DNA of 14,877 nucleotides from the NCBI GenBank assembly GCA_035705985.1, contig DASSVP010000091.1, forward strand, positions 1 through 14,877. Reading direction: 5' to 3'. Each line of letters begins with the position of its first letter. Position 1 is the first letter of the stretch. The position numbers were made by a program, and so were the translations under genes. Positions 5,702-12,815 of the stretch are shown piece by piece. The notes beneath the pieces were generated by a model. The model did not search any database, had not been told where the DNA came from, and worked only from the letters and a program-made list of their open reading frames with translations. Source of the DNA: JACVRW01 sp035705985. Lineage in GTDB: Bacteria; Actinomycetota; Thermoleophilia; Solirubrobacterales; Thermoleophilaceae.

Positions 5702-5711
5702 ATACTAGGCT
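5702..5711. promoter_or_regulatory. Overlapping divergent -10 elements
   Basis: Within ATACTAGGCT, the minus strand reads TAGTAT (5707 to 5702) ten bases before the aminotransferase GTG. The plus strand reads TAGGCT (5706-5711) nine bases before the hydrolase ATG. Both fit TANNNT, share two bases, and lie in a 29-base intergenic gap with no SD on either side. Polymerase binding in one direction should exclude the other. Confidence 0.5.
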
Positions 5712-5720
5712 GGCGCGACC

Positions 5721-6461
5721 ATGATCATCGAGCGATCCATGCAGCAGGACTGGCTCTCCAACGCCTACCTCGTCGGCGACGAGGAGAACGGGAAGGCGGT
5801 CGTGATCGACTCCGGAGGTCCGTCGGCTCCGCTGCTCGAGGCGGCCGAGCAGCACGGACTCGACGTCGAGCTGCTGCTCCTCACGCATCACCACGGCGAC
5901 CACGTCGCCGAGAACTCCGTGTGGAAGGAGCGGCACGGCGTGGAGATCGTGGCGCACCCGGTGGAGGCGGAGCTCGTGGACCAGGTGGACCGCACGATCG
6001 AGCCAGGCGACACGATCGAGGTCGGCGGGCTCACGATCGAGTCGATCCACACCCCGGGCCACACCGCGGGGATGCTCAACTTCCTCGTGAACGGGACGGA
6101 CGTGTTCACGGGCGACACCCTCTTCAAGGGGTCGGTCGGCGGGGTGCGCGCGCCGGGCTCGACCAGCTTCGAGGACCTGCGGCACTCGATCATGGACGTC
6201 TTGATGAAGCTCCCGCACGACACGCGCGTGCATCCGGGCCACACGGACCCCACCACGATCGGCGACGAGTGGGAGCAGAACGCGTTCGTGCGCGTATGGC
6301 GAGGGCTCGACGACGAGGGCGGCGAGGCGTGCACCGTCGAGGGCGAGGACGCCACGCTGGTGCTCTGGGCGCCCGACTACGACGGCGGGCACAAGGCGTG
6401 GGTGCGCTGGCCCGACGGCCGGGACGACATCGTTCCGGGCAGCCGGGTGCAGCGCGGCTAG
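5721..6461 (+). CDS. Metallo-beta-lactamase-fold hydrolase (glyoxalase II-like), 246 aa
   Basis: This is a binuclear metal hydrolase of the MBL superfamily. The ligand motifs are complete: THHHGDH at 55-61 (H56, H58, D60, H61), H114 in HTPGHTAG, D132 in FTGDTLF and H174 in VHPGHTD. This set resembles the small YcbL/glyoxalase II-like thioesterases. After about residue 205, a 40-residue C-terminal tail rich in strands and Trp (DATLVLWAPDYDGGHKAWVR) goes beyond the usual domain of roughly 205-210 residues. The ATG has no SD, and a TAGGCT box lies nine bases upstream. The next gene starts seven bases after the stop and fumarylacetoacetase follows, so a detoxifying thioester hydrolase role in the same pathway is plausible but unproven. 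Confidence 0.87.
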   Translation: MIIERSMQQDWLSNAYLVGDEENGKAVVIDSGGPSAPLLEAAEQHGLDVELLLLTHHHGDHVAENSVWKERHGVEIVAHPVEAELVDQVDRTIEPGDTIEVGGLTIESIHTPGHTAGMLNFLVNGTDVFTGDTLFKGSVGGVRAPGSTSFEDLRHSIMDVLMKLPHDTRVHPGHTDPTTIGDEWEQNAFVRVWRGLDDEGGEACTVEGEDATLVLWAPDYDGGHKAWVRWPDGRDDIVPGSRVQRG

Positions 6462-6468
6462 CGCGCCC

Positions 6469-7194
6469 GTGTTCGACCGCCTGATCGACCACGCCGCGCT
6501 GTTTCCTCCCGCGTCGATGGAGCTCGACGAGGCGCTCGCGGAGGACCGTGAGGCCCGTTCGAGCGGGCACGCCGAGGTGCTGAACCGCTTCGTGGTGCCG
6601 GCGGCGCGGCTGGCCGAGCTGCCGGCCGAGATGCCCCCGCTGAGCGTGGTGCTCCCCGACGCCGCCGGCGCCGGTCAGCTCGAGGGGGACGACCGCGTCC
6701 GCGCGGTGGAGCTGAGGCTGGAGGCCGCGCGCCCGCGGCCCGCTGACCTGCTCGCCGCATATCGCTCGCTCGAGCCGCTGGACGTGACGACCTACTTCGA
6801 GCTCGTCGTCGACGACGACTGGCGCGACAGCGTGCCCGCCGCGATCGGCGCGGTGGCCGCTGTGGGCGGGCGCGTGAAGGTCCGCTGCGGCGGCGAGCGC
6901 GTTCCTTCGGTCGAGCAGCTCGCGCTCGTGGTGGCGTGCTGCCGCGAGGCCCGCGTTCGGTTCAAGGCCACCGCCGGCCTTCACCACGCGGTACGGCGCG
7001 GCGAGGAGCACGGCTTCCTGAACCTGATGGCGGCCGTGACGGCGCCGCGCGAGCGGATCGCCGCCGTGCTGGCCGAGGTGCAGGCGGGCGCGCTCGAGCT
7101 TCGGCCCCAGAGCCGCGAGCTGTTCGACGGCTTCGGCAGCTGCAGCTGGCGCGAGCCGATCGACGACCTCCGCGAGCTGGGGATGCTCTCGTGA
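6469..7194 (+). CDS. Uncharacterised barrel-like protein next to fumarylacetoacetase, 241 aa
   Basis: I do not know a named family. The chain alternates strands and helices as a (beta/alpha) barrel would: VLNRFVVPA, LSVVLPD, AVELRLE, TYFELVV, RVKVRCGG, VRFKATAGLHHAV, GFLNLMAAV. Conserved-looking motifs are LIDHAALFPP (5-14), KVRCGG (K138), RFKATAGLHHAV (164-175, K166) and FDGFGSCSW (219-227). The FKATAG stretch recalls the strand-6 Schiff-base lysine motif K-T-S-T-G of class I aldolases such as DERA, though this is only an analogy. The GTG start lies seven bases after the hydrolase stop, and the stop overlaps the fumarylacetoacetase GTG (GTGA), so it is cotranslated with that enzyme. A role in aromatic amino-acid breakdown is inferred from position. 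Confidence 0.72.
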   Translation: MFDRLIDHAALFPPASMELDEALAEDREARSSGHAEVLNRFVVPAARLAELPAEMPPLSVVLPDAAGAGQLEGDDRVRAVELRLEAARPRPADLLAAYRSLEPLDVTTYFELVVDDDWRDSVPAAIGAVAAVGGRVKVRCGGERVPSVEQLALVVACCREARVRFKATAGLHHAVRRGEEHGFLNLMAAVTAPRERIAAVLAEVQAGALELRPQSRELFDGFGSCSWREPIDDLRELGMLS

Positions 7195-8240
7195 CGTTCG
7201 CGTTCGGGGTGCTGCGCGGAGGCGGCGTGTGCGCCCGGCTGGAGGGCACAGTCGTGGACCTGAGCGGGCTCGACCCATTGTTCGACGCCACCTCGCTCAA
7301 CGCCCTGATGGCCGCCGGGCCGGACGCCTGGCGGCAGGCCCGCGAGCGCGCGGGGGAGGGGCGGGAGGTCGCCGATGCCGAGCTCGGCATGCCGTTCGAG
7401 CCGGCTGACTACGTGGACTTCTACTCGTCGCTCCACCACGCCACGAACGTCGGGCGGATGTTCCGCCCGGACGCAGAGCCGCTCCTGCCGAACTGGCGGC
7501 ACCTGCCCGTGGGATACCACGGCCGCGCGGGGACGGTGGTGCCGAGCGGGACTCCCGTGCGGCGGCCGAGCGGGCAGCGCCCGGGGCCGGCGTTCGGCCC
7601 GAGCGAGCGGCTCGACATCGAGCTCGAGGCGGGCTTCGTGATCGGCACCCCGAGCACGCACGGGGAGCCGGTGCCGATCGAGCGGGCGCTCGACCACGCG
7701 TTCGGGATGCTGCTCGTGAACGACTGGTCCGCGCGCGACATACAGGCCTGGGAGTACCAGCCGCTCGGGCCGTTCCTGGCGAAGTCGTTCGCCACCTCGA
7801 TCAGCCACTGGGTGGTCCCGCTCGACGAGCTCGCCGGTCGCCGTGTGCCGGCCGAGCCGCAGGACCCTGAGCCGCTGCCCTATCTGCGCGAGGACCCGTG
7901 GGCGTACGACATCCCGCTCGAGGTGGAGCTGAACGGCACCGTGATCGCGCGCTCGAACACGCGCCACCTGTACTGGTCGATCGCCCAGCAGATCGCCCAC
8001 CTGACCGTGAACGGGGCGAGCCTGCGGACCGGCGACCTGCTCGCCACCGGCACGATCTCGGGCCCCGCGCGCGAGGAGCGCGGCTGCCTGCTCGAGCTGA
8101 GCTGGAACGGCGAGGAGCCGGTCAAGCTCGACGACGGCTCCACGCGCACCTTCCTCGAGGACGGCGACGAGGTGGTGCTGCGCGGCGAGCCGCTCGGCGA
8201 GGTGCGCGGCCGGATCGAGCCGGCGGCCGCCTCCCGATAG
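7191..8240 (+). CDS. fahA: Fumarylacetoacetase, 349 aa
   Basis: The enzyme cleaves fumarylacetoacetate to fumarate and acetoacetate, the last step of tyrosine/homogentisate catabolism, with a divalent metal. The active-site set is present: D76 (VDFYSS), H83 in HHATNVGRMF, YHGRAG (109-113), E144 and E146 (DIELEAGF), D178 in NDWSARDIQ, K198 in PFLAKSF and the ATGTISG loop (285-291). The DFYSS..HATNVG and ARDIQAWEYQPLGPF signatures separate true fumarylacetoacetases from the broader FAH hydrolases. At 349 residues it is shorter than the roughly 400-430 of eukaryotic enzymes, because the N-terminal domain is reduced. The GTG at 7191 overlaps the preceding stop. No homogentisate dioxygenase lies in the window. 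Confidence 0.92.
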   Translation: MTFAFGVLRGGGVCARLEGTVVDLSGLDPLFDATSLNALMAAGPDAWRQARERAGEGREVADAELGMPFEPADYVDFYSSLHHATNVGRMFRPDAEPLLPNWRHLPVGYHGRAGTVVPSGTPVRRPSGQRPGPAFGPSERLDIELEAGFVIGTPSTHGEPVPIERALDHAFGMLLVNDWSARDIQAWEYQPLGPFLAKSFATSISHWVVPLDELAGRRVPAEPQDPEPLPYLREDPWAYDIPLEVELNGTVIARSNTRHLYWSIAQQIAHLTVNGASLRTGDLLATGTISGPAREERGCLLELSWNGEEPVKLDDGSTRTFLEDGDEVVLRGEPLGEVRGRIEPAAASR

Positions 8241-8284
8241 ACGGCGTTTCCAGCCCAGAACGAGATCGCCTACTCCCTCACCCC

Positions 8285-8305
8285 GACCGCGGAGAAGAGG
8301 CGGTC
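8285..8305. terminator. Weak convergent hairpin
   Basis: GACCGC (8285-8290) pairs with GCGGTC (8300-8305) around a nine-base loop, in the 63-base gap between the fumarylacetoacetase stop and the convergent lipocalin-like gene. It overlaps the latter's stop codon and has no T-tract, so it is a modest candidate. Confidence 0.25.
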
Positions 8306-8795
8306 ACAAGCGCGCCTTTCTCCACCGGAGAACCAGCCTCGCCTGACCACGGGGGGCGGTTGCCAGCACCAGCCGGTCGGCACGAAACGCGTACCAGCGC
8401 GGCAGGTCGGTTCCCTCCCAGCTTGGGATCGTCGCGTACTGCACGCGGTGGACGACTCGGTGCTCGCTCGGCTCGACGCGGAACGTACCCGTGTACCAGG
8501 TGGCGGGCAGGACGTTCCGCGGTGCGTCGCGGCGCGCCGTGAGTGCCCAGACGTGTCCGGTCCGTGTGTACGTGAGTTTGCCCACAGGGTCTCCGCCGAA
8601 CGGGCGGCTCGTGCTCTTCCCCTCCGCGTCCTGCGCCGTCGCTGACACGAGCCGCCAGGTTCCGACCAGGCGGCGCTCAACCTCGCGCTCGCGCGCCGTA
8701 GAGCCAGAGCTCCGGCTCGTCAGCACGCCCAGAAGCAATGCCGTCAGCGCGCCAACGAGGGCGATCGTCGCGATGCGAGGAACGATGGTTTCCAC
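8304..8795 (-). CDS. Membrane-anchored lipocalin-like protein, 163 aa
   Basis: Residues 6-26 (PRIATIALVGALTALLLGVL) form a signal-anchor or uncleaved signal, so the rest is probably outside the membrane. Residues 43-163 match the lipocalin-like domain family (PF13924 type): LVGTWRLVSATAQDAEGK at the first strand, PFGGDPVGKLTYTRTGHVWA, and TWYTGTFRVEPSEHRVVHRV. SWEGTDLPRWYAFRADRLVLATAP and the terminal LVLRWRK follow. Such domains form a small beta-barrel, usually of unknown ligand. The GTG at 8795 is preferred because AAGGGAG lies about five bases upstream. A GTG at 8831 would add 12 polar residues without a comparable SD. There is no functional link to its neighbours. Confidence 0.75.
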   Translation of the reverse strand: METIVPRIATIALVGALTALLLGVLTSRSSGSTAREREVERRLVGTWRLVSATAQDAEGKSTSRPFGGDPVGKLTYTRTGHVWALTARRDAPRNVLPATWYTGTFRVEPSEHRVVHRVQYATIPSWEGTDLPRWYAFRADRLVLATAPRGQARLVLRWRKARL

Positions 8796-8971
8796 GGGCG
8801 CTCCCTTCTTCGCTTTGGCCGAGTCTCTCACCGTGCCGCCCCGCCCGTGCGCGAAGCGAACCTGACGGGCGCGCGGCGGGAGATCGTGCGGCCACCGGGG
8901 CGGCGCGGCCTATCGCCGTGAGATTGCGCACATCGCCGCGCGGAGGAGCACCGCGCCCAGCCTGACGCGGC

Positions 8972-8977
8972 TACGCT
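8972..8977 (+). promoter_or_regulatory. Possible -10 element of the glycosyltransferase-thrS transcript
   Basis: TACGCT fits TANNNT and lies ten bases before the ATG at 8988, giving a leader of only a few bases. There is no SD and no recognisable -35. Confidence 0.35.
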
Positions 8978-8987
8978 GCCAGCGCCC

Positions 8988-10208
8988 ATGGCCGCCGCCG
9001 ACCTCCAGCCGATGGCCGTCGCGCCGCGCGCGCCCGGCGACTACGCGCCGGCCGCGGGCGTCCGCGCGGTCGAGGCCGTTCAGGACGCTGCCGCTCCGCT
9101 GAGGGGCGCGCGCGTGCTCCACGTGAGCGTCGCGGGTGCGGAGGGGCGTGTGCCGGAGCTGCTCGGCGGGATGCTGCCGCTGGCCGCGGGGGCCGGGGTG
9201 GAGGTGGACTGGCGCGTGCTGTTCGGATCGCCGGAGCTGCGGGCGACGGCGGGGCAGCTGATGTCCGGGCTGCGCGGGGGAGAGTCGGGGATCGACGAGC
9301 CGGGCTGGTCGGCCTACCTCGACGCCTGCGGGCAGACGGCGGCGTCCCTGGGTGACGGGTTCGACACGGTCGTGCTGCATGACGCCGCCATCGGGCTCGC
9401 GCGCGCGATGGAGAGTCCGGTCGTCTGGCGCATCCACGAGGACGTCTCCGAGGCGGAGCCGGAGGCTCTCGCACGCGCCGCGGAACTCGCCGAGGGGGCG
9501 GCCGCGATGCTGGTCCCGCATGACTCGTTTTCGCCCCCGGGGATCGAGGCGGTGGTGGCCGCACCCGGCATCGACCCGCTCGACCCGCGCAACCTCGAGC
9601 TCGAGTCGCGGCTGCCGGGGCGGGTGGTGCGGCCGCTCGGGATCGACCTCGACCGGCCCTTCTGCCTCCAGGTGCTCGAGCTCGACCGCTGGGACGATCC
9701 TCATGCCGCCATCGACGCGTTCCGGCTCGCCAAGTCCGAGGAGCCGGACCTTCAGCTCGTGCTCGCCGCCGTGCTCGACCGCGCCGCCACGGAGAGCTGG
9801 CAGGCCGCGAAGGAGGTCTCGGACTACGCGCAGGGCACCGACGACGTCCACCTCCTCACGAGCTACGAGGGGCTCGGCAGCCTCGAGCTCGGCGCGCTGC
9901 TCCTGCTCGCGCGCGCAGTGATCGAGCGCAGCCTCCGCGAGGGCTTCGAGCTCGCGCCGTTCGAGGCGCTCTGGAAGCGCACCCCTGTCGTGGGCGCCAT
10001 GCCGATCGCCATCCGCGACGGCGTGGACGGCTTCCTCGCCCCGGACGCGGACCAGGCCGCCGCCCGTATCGTCGAGCTGGTGCGCGACCCGGGCCTCGCG
10101 GTGGAGATGGGACGGGCCGGCCGGGAGCGCGTGCGCGAGGAGTTCCTCGTCACCGCCGCGCTCACCCGCGAGCTGCGCGCGCTCGGCGCTACGGTGGAAG
10201 CCCGATGA
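8988..10208 (+). CDS. TreT-like GT4 glycosyltransferase with altered donor site, 406 aa
   Basis: The layout follows trehalose glycosyltransferring synthase and related GT4 proteins. It has ARVLHVSVAG (41-50), VEVDWRVLFG (71-80), VVWRIHEDVSEAEPEA (145-160), APGIDPLDPRNLELE (192-206), LGIDLDRPFCLQV (217-229), SLREGFELAPFEALWKRTPVV (315-335) and a C-terminal REEFLVTAALTREL. The E-x7-E pair (E318, E326) is kept. The Gly-rich acceptor/donor loop (GGGVAE in TreT) has become AGAEGRVPE. The usual R/K pair of the Q-V-S-R-F-D-R-W-K-D-P motif has become L-E-L-D-R-W-D-D-P, and GGIP is lost. Activity is therefore doubtful or directed to another donor. The start ATG follows a TANNNT box; there is no SD. 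Its stop overlaps thrS by 4 bp. Confidence 0.78.
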   Translation: MAAADLQPMAVAPRAPGDYAPAAGVRAVEAVQDAAAPLRGARVLHVSVAGAEGRVPELLGGMLPLAAGAGVEVDWRVLFGSPELRATAGQLMSGLRGGESGIDEPGWSAYLDACGQTAASLGDGFDTVVLHDAAIGLARAMESPVVWRIHEDVSEAEPEALARAAELAEGAAAMLVPHDSFSPPGIEAVVAAPGIDPLDPRNLELESRLPGRVVRPLGIDLDRPFCLQVLELDRWDDPHAAIDAFRLAKSEEPDLQLVLAAVLDRAATESWQAAKEVSDYAQGTDDVHLLTSYEGLGSLELGALLLLARAVIERSLREGFELAPFEALWKRTPVVGAMPIAIRDGVDGFLAPDADQAAARIVELVRDPGLAVEMGRAGRERVREEFLVTAALTRELRALGATVEAR

Positions 10209-12133
10209 AGGCCCTGCTCCCAGACGGCACCGAGCTCGAGCTCGAGGACGGCGCGACCGGCGCCGACGCCGCCCGCGCGATCGGCGAGGGGCTGGCCCGC
10301 GCCGCGCTCGGGATACGCGTGAACGGGGACCTGCGCGACCTCGAGGCGCCGCTCGAGGACGGCGCGAAGATCGAGATCGTCACCGGCCGCGACGACGACG
10401 GGCTGTGGCTGATCCGCCACGACGCCGCGCACGTGCTCGCCACCGCGGTGCTCGAGCTCTACCCGGGCGTGAAGATCTCGATCGGCCCGCCGATCGAGGA
10501 CGGCTTCTACTACGACTTCGACTTCCCCGACGGCACGAAGCTCACGGAGGACGACTTCGAGCGCATCGAGGCGAAGATGCGCGAGCACGTCAAGGCCGAC
10601 GAGCACTTCGAGCGCGAGGACGTGAGCGTCTCCGACGCGATCGAGCGCTTCAGGGGGGAGGGGCAGGACTACAAGGTCGAGCTGATCGAGGACCTGGTGA
10701 AGGACGCGGATCCGGCCCACCCCGTCGACACGGTCTCGCTCTACCGGAACGGCCCCTTCACCGACCTCTGCCGCGGCCCCCACGGCCCGGGCACCAAGCG
10801 CATCAAGGCGTTCAAGCTCACGAGCGTGGCGGGCGCCTACTGGCGCGGCGACGCCAACCGCCAGATGCTCACGCGCGTGTACGGAACGGCGTGGCCGTCC
10901 AAGGAGCAGCTCGAGGAGCACCTGACGCGGCTCGAGCAGGCCCGCGAGCGCGACCACCGCAAGCTCGGGCGCGAGCTCGACCTGTTCCTGCTGAGCGACC
11001 TGTCGCCCGGCTCGCCGTTCTGGCTGCCGAACGGCACGCACGTCTGGAACGAGCTCACGAAGCTGTGGCGGACCACGAACGTCGACCGCGGCTACACCGA
11101 GGTCCGCACCCCGATCCTGTACGACGTCGAGCTGTGGAAGAAGTCGGGCCACTGGCACGTCTACCGCGACCACATGTACTTCACGGACGTGGAGGACCGG
11201 CCCATGGGGCTGAAGCCGATGAACTGCCCCGCGCACGTCCAGATCTACAAGCGCGACCTGCGCTCATACCGCGACCTCCCGATCCGCTACGCCGAGCAGG
11301 GCCTCGTTCACCGCCACGAGCCGAGCGGCACGCTCCACGGGCTGCTCCGGGTGCGCCACATCACCCAGGACGACGCTCACGTGTTCTGCCGCGAGGACCA
11401 GATCGAGGAGGAGGTGGTGCGCTGCCTCGACTTCGGCTTCTACATCTACGACCAGTTCGGCTTCGAGCCGCGGCTCGAGCTCTCCACCCGGCCGGAGAAA
11501 CGGGTGGGCTCCGAGGAGATGTGGGACAAGGCGGAGGCGGCGCTCCAGCAGGCGCTCGAGAACCAGGGGCTCGAGTACGACCTGAACGAGGGCGACGGCG
11601 CCTTCTACGGCCCGAAGGTCGACCTGCACATGACCGACGCGATCGGCCGCTCGTGGCAGCTCGGGACGGTGCAGTGCGACTACTACATGCCGGAGCAGTT
11701 CGAGCTCACCTACATGGGCCAGGACAACCGGGAGCACCGCCCGGTGATGATCCACCGCGCCCTCATGGGCTCGTTCGAGCGCTTCATCGGGATCCTGATC
11801 GAGCACTACGGCGGCGAGTTCCCGCTCTGGCTGGCGCCGGTCCAGGCGCGCGTGCTGCCGATCGCCGACCGCCACCGCAGCTACGCCGGCGAGGTGGCCG
11901 CGAAGCTGCGCGACGCCGGCATCCGGGCCGAGGTGGACGAGCGCACGGAGTCGATCGGGAAGAAGATCCGCGACGGCGAGCTGCACAAGATCCCGTACAT
12001 GCTCGTGGTGGGCGACAACGAGGCCTCGGAGGGCCAGGTTGCGGTCCGAAAGCACCGCGAGGGCGACCTCGGAGCGAGCTCCGTCGAGGACTTCGCCGCC
12101 TCGCTGAGCGCCGCTATACTCGCTCGGGAATGA
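10205..12133 (+). CDS. thrS: Threonyl-tRNA synthetase, 642 aa
   Basis: The enzyme charges tRNA-Thr with threonine in the cytosol. Domains in order are TGS (about 1-60), editing/SAD domain with HDAAH (H72, H76) and C189/H193 in DLCRGPHGPGT, class II catalytic core (about 260-530), and anticodon-binding domain (about 535-642). The zinc ligands that read the threonine are C341 (MNCPAH), H392 (DDAHVF) and H517 (MIHRALMGS), all present. Motif 2 is around RHEPSGTLHGLLRVR. The length is normal for a full bacterial enzyme with its editing domain. The ATG overlaps the glycosyltransferase stop (ATGA). A TACGGT box nine bases upstream may also allow independent transcription. Confidence 0.97.
   Translation: MKALLPDGTELELEDGATGADAARAIGEGLARAALGIRVNGDLRDLEAPLEDGAKIEIVTGRDDDGLWLIRHDAAHVLATAVLELYPGVKISIGPPIEDGFYYDFDFPDGTKLTEDDFERIEAKMREHVKADEHFEREDVSVSDAIERFRGEGQDYKVELIEDLVKDADPAHPVDTVSLYRNGPFTDLCRGPHGPGTKRIKAFKLTSVAGAYWRGDANRQMLTRVYGTAWPSKEQLEEHLTRLEQARERDHRKLGRELDLFLLSDLSPGSPFWLPNGTHVWNELTKLWRTTNVDRGYTEVRTPILYDVELWKKSGHWHVYRDHMYFTDVEDRPMGLKPMNCPAHVQIYKRDLRSYRDLPIRYAEQGLVHRHEPSGTLHGLLRVRHITQDDAHVFCREDQIEEEVVRCLDFGFYIYDQFGFEPRLELSTRPEKRVGSEEMWDKAEAALQQALENQGLEYDLNEGDGAFYGPKVDLHMTDAIGRSWQLGTVQCDYYMPEQFELTYMGQDNREHRPVMIHRALMGSFERFIGILIEHYGGEFPLWLAPVQARVLPIADRHRSYAGEVAAKLRDAGIRAEVDERTESIGKKIRDGELHKIPYMLVVGDNEASEGQVAVRKHREGDLGASSVEDFAASLSAAILARE
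12115..12120 (+). promoter_or_regulatory. -10 element inside the thrS 3' end driving infC
   Basis: TATACT is a five-of-six match to TATAAT, the best -10 box in the window. A weak TTCGCC (12092-12097) lies 17 bases upstream. A transcript would begin about 12127-12130, right at the nine-codon leader ORF. It would give infC its own promoter. TAGCCT (12170-12175) six bases before the infC GTG may be a second, leaderless promoter. Confidence 0.5.
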
Positions 12134-12159
12134 CCCGAACCTCTCTGCGGACCGCTTGA
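12130..12159 (+). CDS. Nine-codon leader ORF between thrS and infC
   Basis: ATG at 12130 overlaps the thrS stop (ATGA) and opens a short frame reading MTRTSLRTA, then TGA. Three of nine codons are Thr (ACC) and two are Arg. It lies 22 bases before the infC GTG and near the predicted start of the transcript from TATACT. It could be a leader peptide tying infC expression to threonyl-tRNA or termination efficiency, or a chance frame. No attenuator hairpin was found between it and infC. Confidence 0.3.
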   Translation: MTRTSLRTA

Positions 12160-12181
12160 CGCGCGTACATAGCCTTACCTA

Positions 12182-12814
12182 GTGCCGATCCCTCGTAAGT
12201 TCGATCGGCGCATGCCGGAGCGGGACGAGACCCGCATCAACGAGCGCATCCGGGTCCCGCAGGTTCGCCTGGTGGGCGAGGACGGCAACCAGATCGGTGT
12301 CGTCGACACCCAGCAGGCGCTTCGCTACGCGCAGGAGCGCGACCTGGACCTCGTGGAGGTCGCGCCGGACGCTCGCCCGCCCGTCTGCCGCGTGCTCGAC
12401 TACTCGAAGTACAAGTACGAGCAGGAGCAGAAGGCGAAGGCGGCGCGCCGCCACCAGAAGCAGGTCAACGTCCGCGAGATCAAGCTACGCCCGAAGATCG
12501 CGGACAACGACTACGAGACCAAGAAGAACCACGTGGTTCGCTTCCTGAAGGGCGACGACCGCGTGAAGGTCACGATCATGTTCCGCGGGCGCGAGCAGAC
12601 CCACCCCGAGCGCGGCGAGCGGCTCCTGATGCGCCTCGCCGAGGACGTCCAAGAACTCGGCACGGTGGAGCAGGCGCCCCAGCAGGACGGCCGCAACATG
12701 ACGATGCTGCTCGCGCCGAGCAAGAAGAAGGCCGAGCACGAGGACGGCCAGGTGCCCGAGGCGCCGGCGGCCGAGGCACCGCCGGCCGACGCTCCCGCCG
12801 CGGCGGAGGGCTGA
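12182..12814 (+). CDS. infC: Translation initiation factor IF-3, 210 aa
   Basis: IF-3 binds the 30S subunit, prevents premature 50S joining and checks initiator tRNA and start codons. The N-domain runs from about 17 to 87 (RINERIRVPQVRLVGEDGNQ, DLDLVEVAPDARPPVCRVLDY). A Lys/Arg-rich linker (SKYKYEQEQKAKAARRHQKQ) follows, then the C-domain to about 178 (VREIKLRPKIADNDYETKK, VTIMFRGREQTHPERGERLL). A 30-residue acidic Ala/Pro tail (PEAPAAEAPPADAPAAAEG) extends beyond the conserved core. The start is GTG at 12182, not the AUU used by enterobacteria. An internal ATG at 12212 is possible. No SD is visible, and TAGCCT six bases upstream suggests a leaderless message. Confidence 0.96.
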   Translation: MPIPRKFDRRMPERDETRINERIRVPQVRLVGEDGNQIGVVDTQQALRYAQERDLDLVEVAPDARPPVCRVLDYSKYKYEQEQKAKAARRHQKQVNVREIKLRPKIADNDYETKKNHVVRFLKGDDRVKVTIMFRGREQTHPERGERLLMRLAEDVQELGTVEQAPQQDGRNMTMLLAPSKKKAEHEDGQVPEAPAAEAPPADAPAAAEG

Positions 12815-12815
12815 G

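Noticed and set aside
9863..11236. 457-codon minus-strand frame opposite the glycosyltransferase and thrS
   Set aside because: It lies wholly antisense to well-supported genes, has Val/Leu/Arg-rich shadow composition, and has no recognisable domain.
10405..12159. 584-codon plus-strand frame inside thrS
   Set aside because: It is an out-of-frame shadow of thrS with Arg/Pro/Ala-rich translation. Only its last nine codons, after the thrS stop, are considered, as a leader ORF.
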